The notes under the pieces were generated by a model that had not been told where the DNA came from, searched no databases, and saw nothing but the letters and a program-made list of their open reading frames with translations. The position numbers were made by a program, and so were the translations under genes. Positions 18,753-27,971 of a stretch of 63,645 nt of DNA are shown in pieces. The stretch is from Tepidibacter mesophilus (GTDB lineage Bacteria > Bacillota > Clostridia > Peptostreptococcales > Peptostreptococcaceae): NCBI RefSeq assembly GCF_002724055.1, contig NZ_BDQY01000019.1, positions 1 to 63,645 on the forward strand, in the 5' to 3' direction. Every line of letters starts with the position of its first letter. Position 1 is the stretch's first letter.

Positions 18753-18784
18753 AAAATAAAACTTATTAAAATAAGTTTTATTTT
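18753..18784 (-). terminator. First terminator, directly after the c-di-GMP riboswitch
   Basis: Fifteen-base arms AAAATAAAACTTATT (18753-18767) and AATAAGTTTTATTTT (18770-18784) are separated by two bases. It begins a few bases after the aptamer on the minus strand, the usual place for an expression platform. Confidence 0.65.
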
Positions 18785-18790
18785 TTATTT

Positions 18791-18868
18791 TTCGGCAAAC
18801 TGGCAATCATAGGATTTATATCCCTTAGACCCATGTCTTTGCGTCCTTACCTTTAGGTAAGTTTGCTA
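18791..18868 (-). ncRNA. Cyclic-di-GMP-I (GEMM) riboswitch
   Basis: On the minus strand the sequence carries AGCAAAC, a hairpin TTACC-TAAA-GGTAA, the conserved GGACGCAAAG, GGTCTAAGGG, then CCTATGATTGCC and a closing GTTTGCCGA that pairs with the first element. These are the signature blocks of GEMM-I in order. It lies between the DUF218 gene and the HD-GYP gene, both on the minus strand, so it controls the latter. Confidence 0.9.
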
Positions 18869-18907
18869 TTATCGTTATATATTATTTTTTTATTATCAAT
18901 ATATCCT

Positions 18908-18916
18908 ATTATAACA
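18908..18916 (-). promoter_or_regulatory. Extended -10 promoter for the riboswitch transcript
   Basis: The minus strand reads TGTTATAAT, an extended -10, about 40 bases before the aptamer. No good -35 is visible, as expected for this promoter type. Confidence 0.5.
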
Positions 18917-19017
18917 ATGTTTTATTTAATATAAAAGGATTATTTATCATGTCATATGTTAATATTATGTTAAATAGGGAATATATCAAACATTTAAGGT
19001 CTCATTGACGAGCATTT

Positions 19018-19605
19018 TTATCTATCAAAAATGAATGATTTTATCACTGCAAAATACTCTCGTATAAAATACTTAGGAGCTATATGAGTGATTGTTTTAG
19101 ATGGCATACCGTAAGCGATAAACCCTAATCTCTTAGCTATAAACTTAGATCTGAATAAATGAAATTCATTTGTAACAATCATAATTTTATGATTGTTTTT
19201 ACCATCCAAATTTTCAAGAATTTGTTTTGTGAATTTTAGATTTTCAATTGTACTTGTAGATTTATCTTCCTGTATAATTTTATTTTCATCTACTCCATTT
19301 AAAACTAAGTAGTCTCTCATAGCTTGAGATTCAGGCATATTTTCTCCCCTACCCTGACCTCCAGAAACAATTATTTTAGTATCAGGATTATTTTTTATAA
19401 ACTCTAAAGATTTATTCATACGATCTAATAATGTAGGAGATAAAACATCACCCCAAAGACCTGATCCTAAAACTACTAAATATTCAGCATCATATTTCTT
19501 ATCTTCTTGCCCATGGATTATAATAAGTCCTTCAATAATAATAAAAGAAACTATTAATATTAAAACTATTATTTTAATCACTTTTGATATAAATCTTCTT
19601 CTCAT
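19018..19605 (-). CDS. DUF218 (YdcF/SanA-like) membrane-anchored protein
   Basis: A 195-residue protein with one N-terminal TM helix (~8-28) and an extracellular DUF218 domain. YLVVLGSGLWGD opens the domain; IIVSGGQGRGENMPESQAM and NEFHLFRSKFIAKRLG are the conserved catalytic-looking blocks. Members are linked to envelope integrity in Gram-negatives (SanA), but the reaction is not established. AAGGATG precedes the ATG. No obvious operon partners. Confidence 0.85.
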   Translation of the reverse strand: MRRRFISKVIKIIVLILIVSFIIIEGLIIIHGQEDKKYDAEYLVVLGSGLWGDVLSPTLLDRMNKSLEFIKNNPDTKIIVSGGQGRGENMPESQAMRDYLVLNGVDENKIIQEDKSTSTIENLKFTKQILENLDGKNNHKIMIVTNEFHLFRSKFIAKRLGFIAYGMPSKTITHIAPKYFIREYFAVIKSFIFDR

Positions 19606-19825
19606 ATTTGATTCATCCTTTTTATATATTATTTATATTTATATTATATTCGTATATTAGAAAAAATCAAATTGATTTACTTGCATTAGTATCGTAAAAT
19701 TGATAATAAATGTAAAATATTATATAATTTAAAATATATGATAGTAGGAGACAGAAAAATAAGAGAGTGTTTAGAAATAATAGTAGATATTAAAAATTAT
19801 TGGGAAAAATTATAGGGAGATATTT

Positions 19826-20536
19826 ATGATTTGCAAACTAAAAAATATATATAAAAAATTTGATAACTTAGATGTTTTAAGCAACTTAAATTTAGATATA
19901 AATAAAGGAAAAATTATCTGTATAGTAGGTCCGTCAGGATGTGGTAAATCAACACTTTTAAATATTGTGTCTGGACTAATTAGACCTGATAAAGGAGATA
20001 TTATAGGTGATTTGAATAGTGTGGGATATGTTTTTCAAGAAGATAGATTATTGCCTTTTAAAACAGTTTATGAAAATATAGCTATTGTAGGTAAAGAGAA
20101 AAATCACAAAAAAATAATGGACTTAATAAATGATGTTGGGCTTGATGGATTTGAAGAATCATATCCAAATAAACTAAGTGGTGGTATGAGGCAAAGGTGT
20201 TCAATAGCGAGAGCTTTTTACTTTAATTGTGAAATACTTTTAATGGACGAGCCTTTTAAGTCCTTAGATTATAATCTTAAGGCTAACATGATAGATTATT
20301 TAATAAAATTATGGGACAAGTCTAAAAACTCAATACTATTTGTTACCCACAGTATAGATGAAGCAGTTCTGTTAGGAGATAAGATTATAGTTTTATCAAA
20401 TAGACCCACTAGTGTATTAAAAATTTTTAATATTGATATTCATCAAAGCAAAAGAAGTTTAACGAATGATTATATTACAGATGTGAGAAATAGAATAATA
20501 GACTTACTGATAATTTCAAATAATAAGGGGGAATAG
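19826..20536 (+). CDS. ABC transporter ATP-binding protein (NitT/TauT family)
   Basis: A 236-residue ATPase. Walker A is GPSGCGKST (~37-45), the Q-loop is VFQEDRLLPF, the signature LSGGMRQR, and Walker B ILLMDEPFKSLD, followed by the switch His in FVTHS. The closest recognisable family is SsuB/TauB/ThiZ, energising uptake of sulfonates, taurine or thiamine precursors. It heads a three-gene transport operon with the binding protein 2 bases downstream. Substrate not determinable. Confidence 0.92.
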   Translation: MICKLKNIYKKFDNLDVLSNLNLDINKGKIICIVGPSGCGKSTLLNIVSGLIRPDKGDIIGDLNSVGYVFQEDRLLPFKTVYENIAIVGKEKNHKKIMDLINDVGLDGFEESYPNKLSGGMRQRCSIARAFYFNCEILLMDEPFKSLDYNLKANMIDYLIKLWDKSKNSILFVTHSIDEAVLLGDKIIVLSNRPTSVLKIFNIDIHQSKRSLTNDYITDVRNRIIDLLIISNNKGE

Positions 20537-20538
20537 TT

Positions 20539-21528
20539 ATGAAAAAAATTTTAAGTTTAATATTAGGATTAGTCATAGTTGTAGTATTATTTGTAGGTTG
20601 TACGAGTACTAATGAACAGATACAAAAAGAAAGTACACCTTTAAATATTAAGGTTGCTACACCTGCTGGAACACCTACTATCAGTATGATTAAAATGTTT
20701 AAAGAAAATCCATCAATAGATAATAATGTAAGTATCAGTTATGAAAGTGTAAAATCAACCGATATTTTATCTTCAAAGATATTATCTAATGAGGCTGATA
20801 TATTCATAGTACCTACGAACCTAGCTGCAAACTTATATAATAAAAATTCTGGCTATAAGATAGCTGCATCTACTGTATGGGGAACTTTTTATTTAGTAGG
20901 AAATCAAGATGTATCGAATTGGGGAGACCTTAAGGGTAAAGAAATAGACATGATAGGAAGAGGATTAACTCCTGATGCTATATTTAGATACTTACTTATT
21001 CAAAACAATATAGACCCTGATAAAGATGTGAAATTGAATTATTTTGGAGGTGCTTCTGAGCTAGCTACAAATTTTATTTCAGGGAAAAGTAATTTTTCAT
21101 TAATGCCTGAGCCTATGCTTACTAAAGCTTTGATAAAAAGAAATGATAGTAAGATTTTAATAGATTTACAAAAAGAGTGGAAAACGAATACCAAGTTAAA
21201 TTCAAGTTATCCTCAAGCTTCTTTAATAGTTAGTGAAAAATTAATAAACAATCATCCAGAGTTTGTTAAAAGTTTTTTAGATGAGTATGAAAAATCTATA
21301 GATTGGGTTAATCAAAATCCTAGTGAAGCTGGAAAGTACTGTGAAGAGTTGGATATGGGACTTTCTAAGAATATAGTAGAAAAATCAATTCAAAGATGCA
21401 ATATAGATTATGTAAGTTCTAAGAATGCGAAAGAGGCTATAGAAAAGTATTTAAGCATATTGTTTGAATATGATTCTAAGCTTGTCGGAGGTAAACTCGT
21501 AGATGAAGACTTCTATTTCACAAAATAG
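20539..21528 (+). CDS. ABC transporter substrate-binding lipoprotein (NMT1/SsuA-like)
   Basis: A 329-residue lipoprotein. The lipobox LFVGC puts the lipidated cysteine at residue 21. The mature part has a type-2 periplasmic-binding fold of the NMT1/SsuA class, with ATPAGTPTISM, a phosphate/sulfonate-like loop, and ADIFIVPTNLAANLYNK. It would deliver ligand to the permease encoded next. The ligand pocket cannot be read from sequence. GGGGGAATAGTT is the ribosome site. Confidence 0.9.
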   Translation: MKKILSLILGLVIVVVLFVGCTSTNEQIQKESTPLNIKVATPAGTPTISMIKMFKENPSIDNNVSISYESVKSTDILSSKILSNEADIFIVPTNLAANLYNKNSGYKIAASTVWGTFYLVGNQDVSNWGDLKGKEIDMIGRGLTPDAIFRYLLIQNNIDPDKDVKLNYFGGASELATNFISGKSNFSLMPEPMLTKALIKRNDSKILIDLQKEWKTNTKLNSSYPQASLIVSEKLINNHPEFVKSFLDEYEKSIDWVNQNPSEAGKYCEELDMGLSKNIVEKSIQRCNIDYVSSKNAKEAIEKYLSILFEYDSKLVGGKLVDEDFYFTK

Positions 21529-22270
21529 ATTGTATACCATGATTTCTATATTATCTATTATAGTGCTATGGAAATTTCTTTCTATATGGTTAGACAATCC
21601 AATAATGATACCATCAACTGAGAGTACTTTTTTTGAATTTATAAATATAATTAAATCTAAAGATTTTGATGTAATAATAATTTCTACTTTAACTAGAGTA
21701 ATAATTGGATTTTCAATATCATTTATACTAGCATTAATTCTAGGAATTTTATCTGTTTTTTTAAAACCTGTATATTATTTATTAAGACCTATAATAGTTA
21801 TTCAAAAAGCAACTCCTACTATGGCAATAATACTTCTTGCTATAATATGGTTAAAATCTGAGTCAGCACCTATTTTAGTTGGATTTTTGATAATATTTCC
21901 TATTATATATTCTACCGTTATACAAGGAATCCAAAATGTTGATATAAAACTTATAGAAATGGCTAGGATTTATAAATTAAGGAAAATCGTAGTTATAAAG
22001 GATATATACATACCATATATTATGTCTTCTTTAATATCGGTTGCCTCGGCTACTATAGGACTTAATTTAAAGGTAATAATAGCAGCCGAGGTTTTGAGTC
22101 AACCGAGAGTTTCTATAGGAACGAGTTTTCAAATTGAAAAAGCAAATTTAAATACTGCTGGAGTTTTTGCATGGGCTTTAGTTAGTATAATTATTGCTGG
22201 AGGATTTGATTTGATTATAAAGGTAGTTAGCAGTTATATTATAAAAAGTGAAGTAGGAAGAGATTATTAA
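21503..22270 (+). CDS. ABC transporter permease (SsuC/TauC-like)
   Basis: A 255-residue BPD-type permease with about six TM helices. The cytoplasmic coupling segment with the EAA-like motif is near KLIEMARIYKLRK (~150-163). ATLGLN-type sequence (ATIGLNLKVIIAAEVL) follows. Its start lies inside the 3' end of the binding-protein gene (26-base overlap), and GGAGG is at 21488-21492. Third and last gene of the operon; a terminator follows. Confidence 0.9.
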   Translation: MKTSISQNRLYTMISILSIIVLWKFLSIWLDNPIMIPSTESTFFEFINIIKSKDFDVIIISTLTRVIIGFSISFILALILGILSVFLKPVYYLLRPIIVIQKATPTMAIILLAIIWLKSESAPILVGFLIIFPIIYSTVIQGIQNVDIKLIEMARIYKLRKIVVIKDIYIPYIMSSLISVASATIGLNLKVIIAAEVLSQPRVSIGTSFQIEKANLNTAGVFAWALVSIIIAGGFDLIIKVVSSYIIKSEVGRDY

Positions 22271-22286
22271 AATAATTTATATAAAG

Positions 22287-22320
22287 TATCCTGTACAAAA
22301 TTGTTGTACAGGATATTTTA
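22287..22320 (+). terminator. Terminator of the ABC operon
   Basis: TATCCTGTACAA and TTGTACAGGATA flank a 5-base loop, then TTTTA. Confidence 0.8.
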
Positions 22321-22384
22321 ATGTCTTACAAATAATGCAAAATAATGATAAACTTTAAATAAATATAAAATTGGGGGAGGTATT

Positions 22385-23560
22385 ATGAAAACTTTTTTTG
22401 CTTTTTTGATTTCAATGTCTATGATTGCTTCAAATCCAGCACAACAACTAAAAGATAATAAGGTAGTTTTAGGAAATGAAAGGTTAATAAGCGAGTACAG
22501 TGAGTTAATAGATTCAAAAAATATAGGAATTGTAACTAATCAAACTGGAGTTGATAGTTTAGGTAAAAATACATTTGAAAAGCTTTACGATTATGAAAAT
22601 ACTAATTTAACAGCAATTTATACTCCAGAGCATGGATTAGATGGATTAACGCCAGCAGGCAAATATGTAAAATCTTATACAGATTCTAGTATGAATATTC
22701 CTGTATACAGCTTATATGGGGAAACTAGAATGCCTAGTGAGGATATGCTTAAAGGTGTGGATGTTTTAGTTTTTGATATACAAGATATCGGTTCTAGAAC
22801 ATATACATATATTTCTACTTTAAATTACTGTATGGTAGCAGCTCAAAAGTATAATAAACAAATAATAGTTCTTGATAGACCCAACCCTATAGGAGCTAAT
22901 AAAGTTGAGGGTTTTGTTCTTGAGGACAAGTATAAGTCGTTTGTAGGAATAGATAATCTTCCTATGTCTCATGGAATGACTGTTGGAGAACTAGCTAAGT
23001 TTTTTAATAGAAATATTGGTGCGAATCTAACTGTTGTGCCTATGCTAAATTATAGTAGAGATATGATATATCAAGATACAGGATTGCCATGGGTTATGAC
23101 GTCTCCTAATATACCAAATATAGAATCTGCTTTTGGATATATGGCAACTGGTATTGGTGAAGGAACAGGAATAGGGCAAGGAGATAAATTTACTTGGATA
23201 GGTGGAGATGGAATAGATAGCAATAAGTTTGCTGAACTTTTAAACAATTCAAATCTTGAAGGTGTAGAGTTCATTCCAGAAAGCAAAGGAGATAAGGGTG
23301 GAGCAAGACTTAATGTAACAGACTATCATAGATTTAATCCTTGTAAGGTAGGTACATATGCTTTAACATATGCACATGATTTAACAAATTTTAAGGTTCC
23401 AAAGAGTGGTAAAAAGATAATTATGTTTGAAAAAATAATGGGAACTTCAAAATACGGAGAGTTGCTTGAAATGAAGTATACTCCTGAGCAAATAGTAGAT
23501 TATTATCAAGGTGATTTAAATAAATTTAAGGTTGAAAGAGCTAAATATTTAATTTATTAA
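22385..23560 (+). CDS. namZ: Exo-beta-N-acetylmuramidase NamZ-type (DUF1343)
   Basis: A 391-residue protein with a short hydrophobic N-terminal segment (~3-15) that may be a signal peptide. The body is DUF1343: GIVTNQTGVDS, YTPEHGLDG, DVLVFDIQDIGSRTYTYIST, LDRPNPIG and VMTSPNIPN are conserved blocks. Bacillus NamZ (YbbC), of this family, removes MurNAc from the non-reducing end of glycan strands and acts together with NagZ. GGGGGAGG precedes the ATG. It is monocistronic here, unlike the Bacillus recycling operon. Confidence 0.88.
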   Translation: MKTFFAFLISMSMIASNPAQQLKDNKVVLGNERLISEYSELIDSKNIGIVTNQTGVDSLGKNTFEKLYDYENTNLTAIYTPEHGLDGLTPAGKYVKSYTDSSMNIPVYSLYGETRMPSEDMLKGVDVLVFDIQDIGSRTYTYISTLNYCMVAAQKYNKQIIVLDRPNPIGANKVEGFVLEDKYKSFVGIDNLPMSHGMTVGELAKFFNRNIGANLTVVPMLNYSRDMIYQDTGLPWVMTSPNIPNIESAFGYMATGIGEGTGIGQGDKFTWIGGDGIDSNKFAELLNNSNLEGVEFIPESKGDKGGARLNVTDYHRFNPCKVGTYALTYAHDLTNFKVPKSGKKIIMFEKIMGTSKYGELLEMKYTPEQIVDYYQGDLNKFKVERAKYLIY

Positions 23561-23731
23561 AATAAAGGGGGATAACAAAAAAATTAAAAGTATGTCTCAA
23601 AGAATTGGTGTAATTGAAGAAGAGTTGAAGATTATAAAAGATTAAGTTGAATTAAGTTATAAAAGCACATAATAGACTTATAATATATGCTTGAATTATT
23701 TAAGTGAATTGTCAAAAATTTTCAAGAATTA

Positions 23732-23740
23732 TGTTATAAT
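23732..23740 (+). promoter_or_regulatory. Extended -10 promoter of the partner-switching cassette
   Basis: TGTTATAAT at 23732-23740, with TTGTCA 20 bases upstream as a poorly spaced -35. It lies 70 bases before the first gene of the cassette. Confidence 0.5.
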
Positions 23741-23809
23741 ACGAATTGATGGTATTTATAGAAAAAATAACATATTAACGGTTTATTTAATATAGGAGAT
23801 GAACATAAC

Positions 23810-25192
23810 TTGGATTTAGAAAGAGTTTTAAAAGGAATTTCAGATATTATAGGTGTATACAAACCTGATAATACAATTTTATTTTATAATAAAGCGGGGT
23901 ATGACTTCTTTAAAAAAAGCCATAAAGAAGTTAAGGGGAAAAAGTGTTATGAGATGCTTAATAGGAATAAAAAATGCCCTGATTGTCTTTGTGAAGAAGC
24001 AATTAAAACTAAGCAAATAAGATATGGAGAAAAATATATTCCGGAAATCAATAAATACCTGGAATATAGATACAGTCCTGTATTAGATGATTCAGGACAA
24101 GTGATATTTATTGTTGAACAATTAAGAGATGTTACGGATAAAAAGAATCTTGAGAATATACTTAAAGAAAGTGAAGAAAGATATCGTCAAATTGTCGATA
24201 TATCCCCAGATGCTATAATTATTACTGTAGGTAGTGAGATTGTTTTGGCAAATAAAGAGGGGTTAAAATACCAGAATAATCTTATTGGACAAAATATATA
24301 TCAATATTCTCCTGATTTTGCAAAAACTATGTATAAAAGAATGAATCAAATATTAAAAAATAAAATAAAAAAAACTACATTTGATTATAAAATTGTTCTT
24401 AGTGATAATACAAAAATAGATGCAGAAATATCTTCAAGTTATTTAATATATAAAGGGAAACCAGCTGTTCTTTCTATAATTAGAGATATTACAGAAAGAA
24501 AAAGGGAATTGAATTCTGCTGCTAAGATACAAAAAGAGCTTTTAAAAAAGCCTTGTGATATATTGGATAAAGTATATATGGAGTCTCTTTATATACCAGC
24601 AAAAACAGTTAGTGGAGACTTCTTTTATACTCATAAAGTAAATGAAGATTTACTTGTTGGGATAATTGGAGATGTAAGTGGTAAAGGAATTACAGCTGCT
24701 CTTAATATATCGGCATTTAATGTTTTGTTCAATGAAGAAGTTTTGATTAATAATGATCCATCTAAAATCATCGATAGTTTAAATAAAAAGTCTGTTAAAT
24801 ATTTAGGAGAAAGATATATAGCAGTATGTTGTTTTAGTTTTGATTTTAAAAAAAATGAATCAAAGATAGTAGGAGCTGGGATTAATCAATTTATATATCA
24901 AGATAATAAATGTGATACTAAAAATAGAATTGTAAAAGGTCCATTTCTTGGTATGTTTGAAGATAGCAAATTTGATGAAAAGATAATTAATTTTAAATCA
25001 GGTGATAAATTCTATTTTTTCACAGATGGTTTAGATTTTATATTTGATAACGATGAAATAAAAGAAATGTATTTAAAAACTAGTACAATAGATGAATTTA
25101 AAAATTATATTAAAAGTTCTTTGAATAATATGTTAACTGATGTAGAAGGAATAAAAGATGATTGCACATTACTTGCATTAGAAATAAAATAG
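23810..25192 (+). CDS. PAS-PAS-PP2C (SpoIIE/RsbU-type) serine phosphatase
   Basis: A 460-residue cytoplasmic protein starting at TTG 23810; the only nearby ATG is out of frame and stops at once. Two PAS domains (~1-110 and ~120-225) precede a SpoIIE-type PP2C domain (~235-460) with the metal-binding motifs SGDFFY, GDVSGKG and DDCTLL. The first PAS carries a cysteine cluster, CYEML then CPDCLC, seen in some PAS domains. The family dephosphorylates STAS antagonists in partner switching, and a STAS gene closes this cassette. It has no membrane segment, so the PAS domains probably read an internal cue. Confidence 0.9.
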   Translation: MDLERVLKGISDIIGVYKPDNTILFYNKAGYDFFKKSHKEVKGKKCYEMLNRNKKCPDCLCEEAIKTKQIRYGEKYIPEINKYLEYRYSPVLDDSGQVIFIVEQLRDVTDKKNLENILKESEERYRQIVDISPDAIIITVGSEIVLANKEGLKYQNNLIGQNIYQYSPDFAKTMYKRMNQILKNKIKKTTFDYKIVLSDNTKIDAEISSSYLIYKGKPAVLSIIRDITERKRELNSAAKIQKELLKKPCDILDKVYMESLYIPAKTVSGDFFYTHKVNEDLLVGIIGDVSGKGITAALNISAFNVLFNEEVLINNDPSKIIDSLNKKSVKYLGERYIAVCCFSFDFKKNESKIVGAGINQFIYQDNKCDTKNRIVKGPFLGMFEDSKFDEKIINFKSGDKFYFFTDGLDFIFDNDEIKEMYLKTSTIDEFKNYIKSSLNNMLTDVEGIKDDCTLLALEIK

Positions 25193-25210
25193 AGTGAGGT
25201 GGAATTTGGC

Positions 25211-25603
25211 ATGACAATGAAGAAAAATGAATTTGTTTTATATGGATTAGATAATTATAAACAGGTTATTGATAATGTTATTAATGAATTAAATATTTCA
25301 CATGATTGTTTTGATATTAAACTGATACTTACAGAGTCTTTAACAAATGCTTTTAAGCATGGAAACAATAGTGATAATTATAAGCCTATTTATTTAAGAT
25401 ATATTTATAATAATATGAACATAGAATTTGAAATAGAGGATTGTGGTAATGGATTTAAAAGTTTGAGTATTCCAAATAAACTATCAGATGAAAATTTATT
25501 AAATGATAGTGGAAGAGGATTATTTCTTATAGAGTGTATTGCTGATAATATTGAGTTTAAAGAGAATAAATTAATTATACAAAAATATTTAAATGTCGGA
25601 TAA
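25211..25603 (+). CDS. RsbW/SpoIIAB-like anti-sigma serine kinase (HATPase)
   Basis: A 130-residue GHKL ATPase. The N-box is LTESLTNAFKHGNN, G1 is IEDCGNGF, and G2 is DSGRGLFLIE. The family phosphorylates a STAS antagonist and binds a sigma factor or other target. I choose ATG 25211, 9 bases after GAGGTGG; an upstream GTG at 25199 is also in frame. No sigma-factor gene is nearby, so the output partner is unknown. It lies 18 bases after the phosphatase gene. Confidence 0.88.
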   Translation: MTMKKNEFVLYGLDNYKQVIDNVINELNISHDCFDIKLILTESLTNAFKHGNNSDNYKPIYLRYIYNNMNIEFEIEDCGNGFKSLSIPNKLSDENLLNDSGRGLFLIECIADNIEFKENKLIIQKYLNVG

Positions 25604-25642
25604 AAAATTGGCTTCATGCTAATTAGTAAATGGAGGATAATA

Positions 25643-27637
25643 ATGAAAATAAGTTTGAAAACCAAATTGATTTCTATGTTTTTTATATTTATATCAATTC
25701 CACTTCTTGTTTTAGGAGTTACTTCTAGCTTTATGACTTCGAGTTCAATGCAGCATACAACTGAGGAAAATTTGAGAAAACTTACTGAACAAACAGCAGA
25801 GTTTATACAACAAGATATAGATTCTGTAAGTAAGTATGTTCAAGTTTTGACCTATGATTTAGATATAGCTAAGACAGCAGCTGGATATAATGAAAATAAT
25901 CATGAGGTATATACATATTTATCAAAATTACAAGAAGAAAATAAAGACAGAATAGATTCTTTATATATTACAGATGAATTTGGTAAAGAAATTATGAGTA
26001 CTAGAAATGAAAAGTCTGATGTTGATTTAAGTGATAGAGAATATATTCAAAAGGCATTAAATGAATCTTTTTCTCAAAGTGATGTTATATTAGATAAAGA
26101 TATTAATGAGCCTATAATAGCTATTGCTTATCCCTTAGTAATTGATAGTAAAGTTGTAGGTACAATATGCGCAAGCATTAAATTTGATAATATTTCAAGT
26201 CGTGTATCAAAAGTTAAAGTAGGAGATAATGGTTATGCTTACATGATTGATAAAAATGGAATGTTTATATCTCATCCTGAAAAAGAAAAAATATATAATG
26301 AAAATATAGGGGATATAGATAATAATGAGTTAAAAGCTTTAGTGAAGAAAATGAAGTCTGGTGAGGCTGGTGAAGGATACTATACGTATGAGGGGGCATA
26401 TAAATTTGTAAAATTTGCTCCTGTTAATGATTGGATTGTAGCAGTAACAGCTGACTACAAAGAATATATGGCTCCGGCACTATCTATTAGAAAAATTACA
26501 ATAATAACAATTGTATTATCTTTATCAATTATAATGTTATTAGCTTATTTTATAACAACTAAAAATATTATAAATCCTATTAAGAATTTAGAGGAACTAA
26601 TGATTAAAGCAGGAGAAGGAGACTTAACAGTTAGATCGAATATAAATACAAATGATGAAATACAGGTGTTAGGTGAATATTTTAATGATATGATTGATCA
26701 TCAAGCAAATATAATAAAGCATGTTAGAAGTGGATCAGAAGAATTAACAGCATCATCAGAAGAATTAGCAGCATCATCAGAAGAGATAAGTGCCTCAACA
26801 GAACATATAACTGATAATATACAAGGTGTTGCATATAATGCACAAAACCAAAATAAATCAATAATTGAAACATCTGAAGTTCTGGTTCAACTTTCGAGTC
26901 TGATTCAAATAGCAAAAAATAAAGTAATTATAGCTAAGGAAAATTCTGATAATACTATGAATACGGCTAAACAAGGAAGGATAAAAGTTGAGGAGACAGT
27001 TAAGGCTATTGAAGATATTAGTAAGGTATCAAATGAAACACAAGATGTACTCAAAGTATTAGATAATCTTTCTAAAAAAGTTAGTGGCATCATCAGTACA
27101 ATTAATAATATTTCAAGTCAAACGAATTTATTAGCATTAAATGCTTCTATAGAAGCTGCAAGGGCTGGAGAACATGGAAAAGGATTTAGTGTAGTAGCTG
27201 ATGAAGTTCGTAAGCTTGCAGAACAAACAAATATTGAATCAAATGAAATATCTTCACTGGTAAATGAGATGGTAATTCAAATAGAAAAAGCAGTTAGTTC
27301 AATGAATATAGGGAAACAAGTAGTCGAGAATGGAGTAGTTGTAGCAAAAGAAACAGATGAATCATTTATAAATATTATACATGCAGTAGAGCAAATAAGT
27401 AATGCTGTTAATCAAGTTGTAGATGTAACAAAAGATGAAGTTGCAAGTTCGGATCAAATAATACAGCTTATTGATTCTGTAGCAACTACTACTGAGACTA
27501 CATCTCAAAGCAGTGAACAGGTTGCAGCAGCCGCTCAGGAGCAGTCTTCTATAATTCAGAATTTAGCTGCTAGTGCAGAAGAAACTAGTGCCATGGCGGT
27601 TAGCTTAAATAGTCTTGTAGAAAAATTTAGAATTTGA
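25643..27637 (+). CDS. Methyl-accepting chemotaxis protein with dCache_1 sensor
   Basis: A 664-residue receptor. TM1 is at ~8-30. A double-Cache domain (~35-280) shows [21 protein letters not shown] and [20 protein letters not shown]2 lies at ~290-310, then HAMP and a signalling domain with the tip [24 protein letters not shown] 25643 behind TGGAGGATAAT is preferred over the longer frame. dCache receptors typically bind amino acids. The gene sits inside a partner-switching cassette, between the kinase (39 bases) and the STAS gene (11 bases), which is unusual. Confidence 0.93.
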   Translation: MKISLKTKLISMFFIFISIPLLVLGVTSSFMTSSSMQHTTEENLRKLTEQTAEFIQQDIDSVSKYVQVLTYDLDIAKTAAGYNENNHEVYTYLSKLQEENKDRIDSLYITDEFGKEIMSTRNEKSDVDLSDREYIQKALNESFSQSDVILDKDINEPIIAIAYPLVIDSKVVGTICASIKFDNISSRVSKVKVGDNGYAYMIDKNGMFISHPEKEKIYNENIGDIDNNELKALVKKMKSGEAGEGYYTYEGAYKFVKFAPVNDWIVAVTADYKEYMAPALSIRKITIITIVLSLSIIMLLAYFITTKNIINPIKNLEELMIKAGEGDLTVRSNINTNDEIQVLGEYFNDMIDHQANIIKHVRSGSEELTASSEELAASSEEISASTEHITDNIQGVAYNAQNQNKSIIETSEVLVQLSSLIQIAKNKVIIAKENSDNTMNTAKQGRIKVEETVKAIEDISKVSNETQDVLKVLDNLSKKVSGIISTINNISSQTNLLALNASIEAARAGEHGKGFSVVADEVRKLAEQTNIESNEISSLVNEMVIQIEKAVSSMNIGKQVVENGVVVAKETDESFINIIHAVEQISNAVNQVVDVTKDEVASSDQIIQLIDSVATTTETTSQSSEQVAAAAQEQSSIIQNLAASAEETSAMAVSLNSLVEKFRI

Positions 27638-27648
27638 GGTGAACATAG

Positions 27649-27927
27649 ATGAATGAAGTAAAAATATCAATACCAGAAAATTTCGCAGTAGATGAAGCAG
27701 CAGAATTTAGACAGAATATGAATAATTTGATAACCGAAGGTAATAAGAACTTTGTACTTAACTTTAATAATTGTACATTTATTGATAGTACAGGACTTGG
27801 AGTATTAGTAGGAATATATAAAAAGTGCGCTGAGTTAAATGGGAGTTTAACACTTAACTCAATAGATCCAAAAGTTATGAAGATTTTTGAGTTGACAAGA
27901 TTAGATAAGGTATTTGAAATTAAATAA
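27649..27927 (+). CDS. STAS-domain anti-anti-sigma factor (RsbV/SpoIIAA-like)
   Basis: A 92-residue single STAS domain. The phosphorylation motif IDSTGLGVLVGIYK (Ser47/Thr48) matches RsbV. In the known scheme the unphosphorylated form binds the kinase and frees its target, the kinase inactivates it, and the PP2C enzyme reactivates it; all three components are encoded in this cassette. GAGGTGAACATAG precedes the ATG. Last gene before the terminator. Confidence 0.92.
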   Translation: MNEVKISIPENFAVDEAAEFRQNMNNLITEGNKNFVLNFNNCTFIDSTGLGVLVGIYKKCAELNGSLTLNSIDPKVMKIFELTRLDKVFEIK

Positions 27928-27929
27928 TT

Positions 27930-27971
27930 TAAAAAGACTCAAAGAGTTAAATGTGACTCGTTGAGTTTTTT
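27930..27971 (+). terminator. Terminator of the partner-switching cassette
   Basis: AAAGACTCAAAGAGT folds against ACTCGTTGAGTTTTTTT, forming a stem with one internal mismatch and ending in seven T. Confidence 0.75.

Noticed and set aside
23592-23645. 17-codon frame MSQRIGVIEEELKIIKD
   Set aside because: The G-rich ribosome-like site is about 20 bases upstream, too far, and the frame is too short to support. It could be a remnant of a coiled-coil gene.
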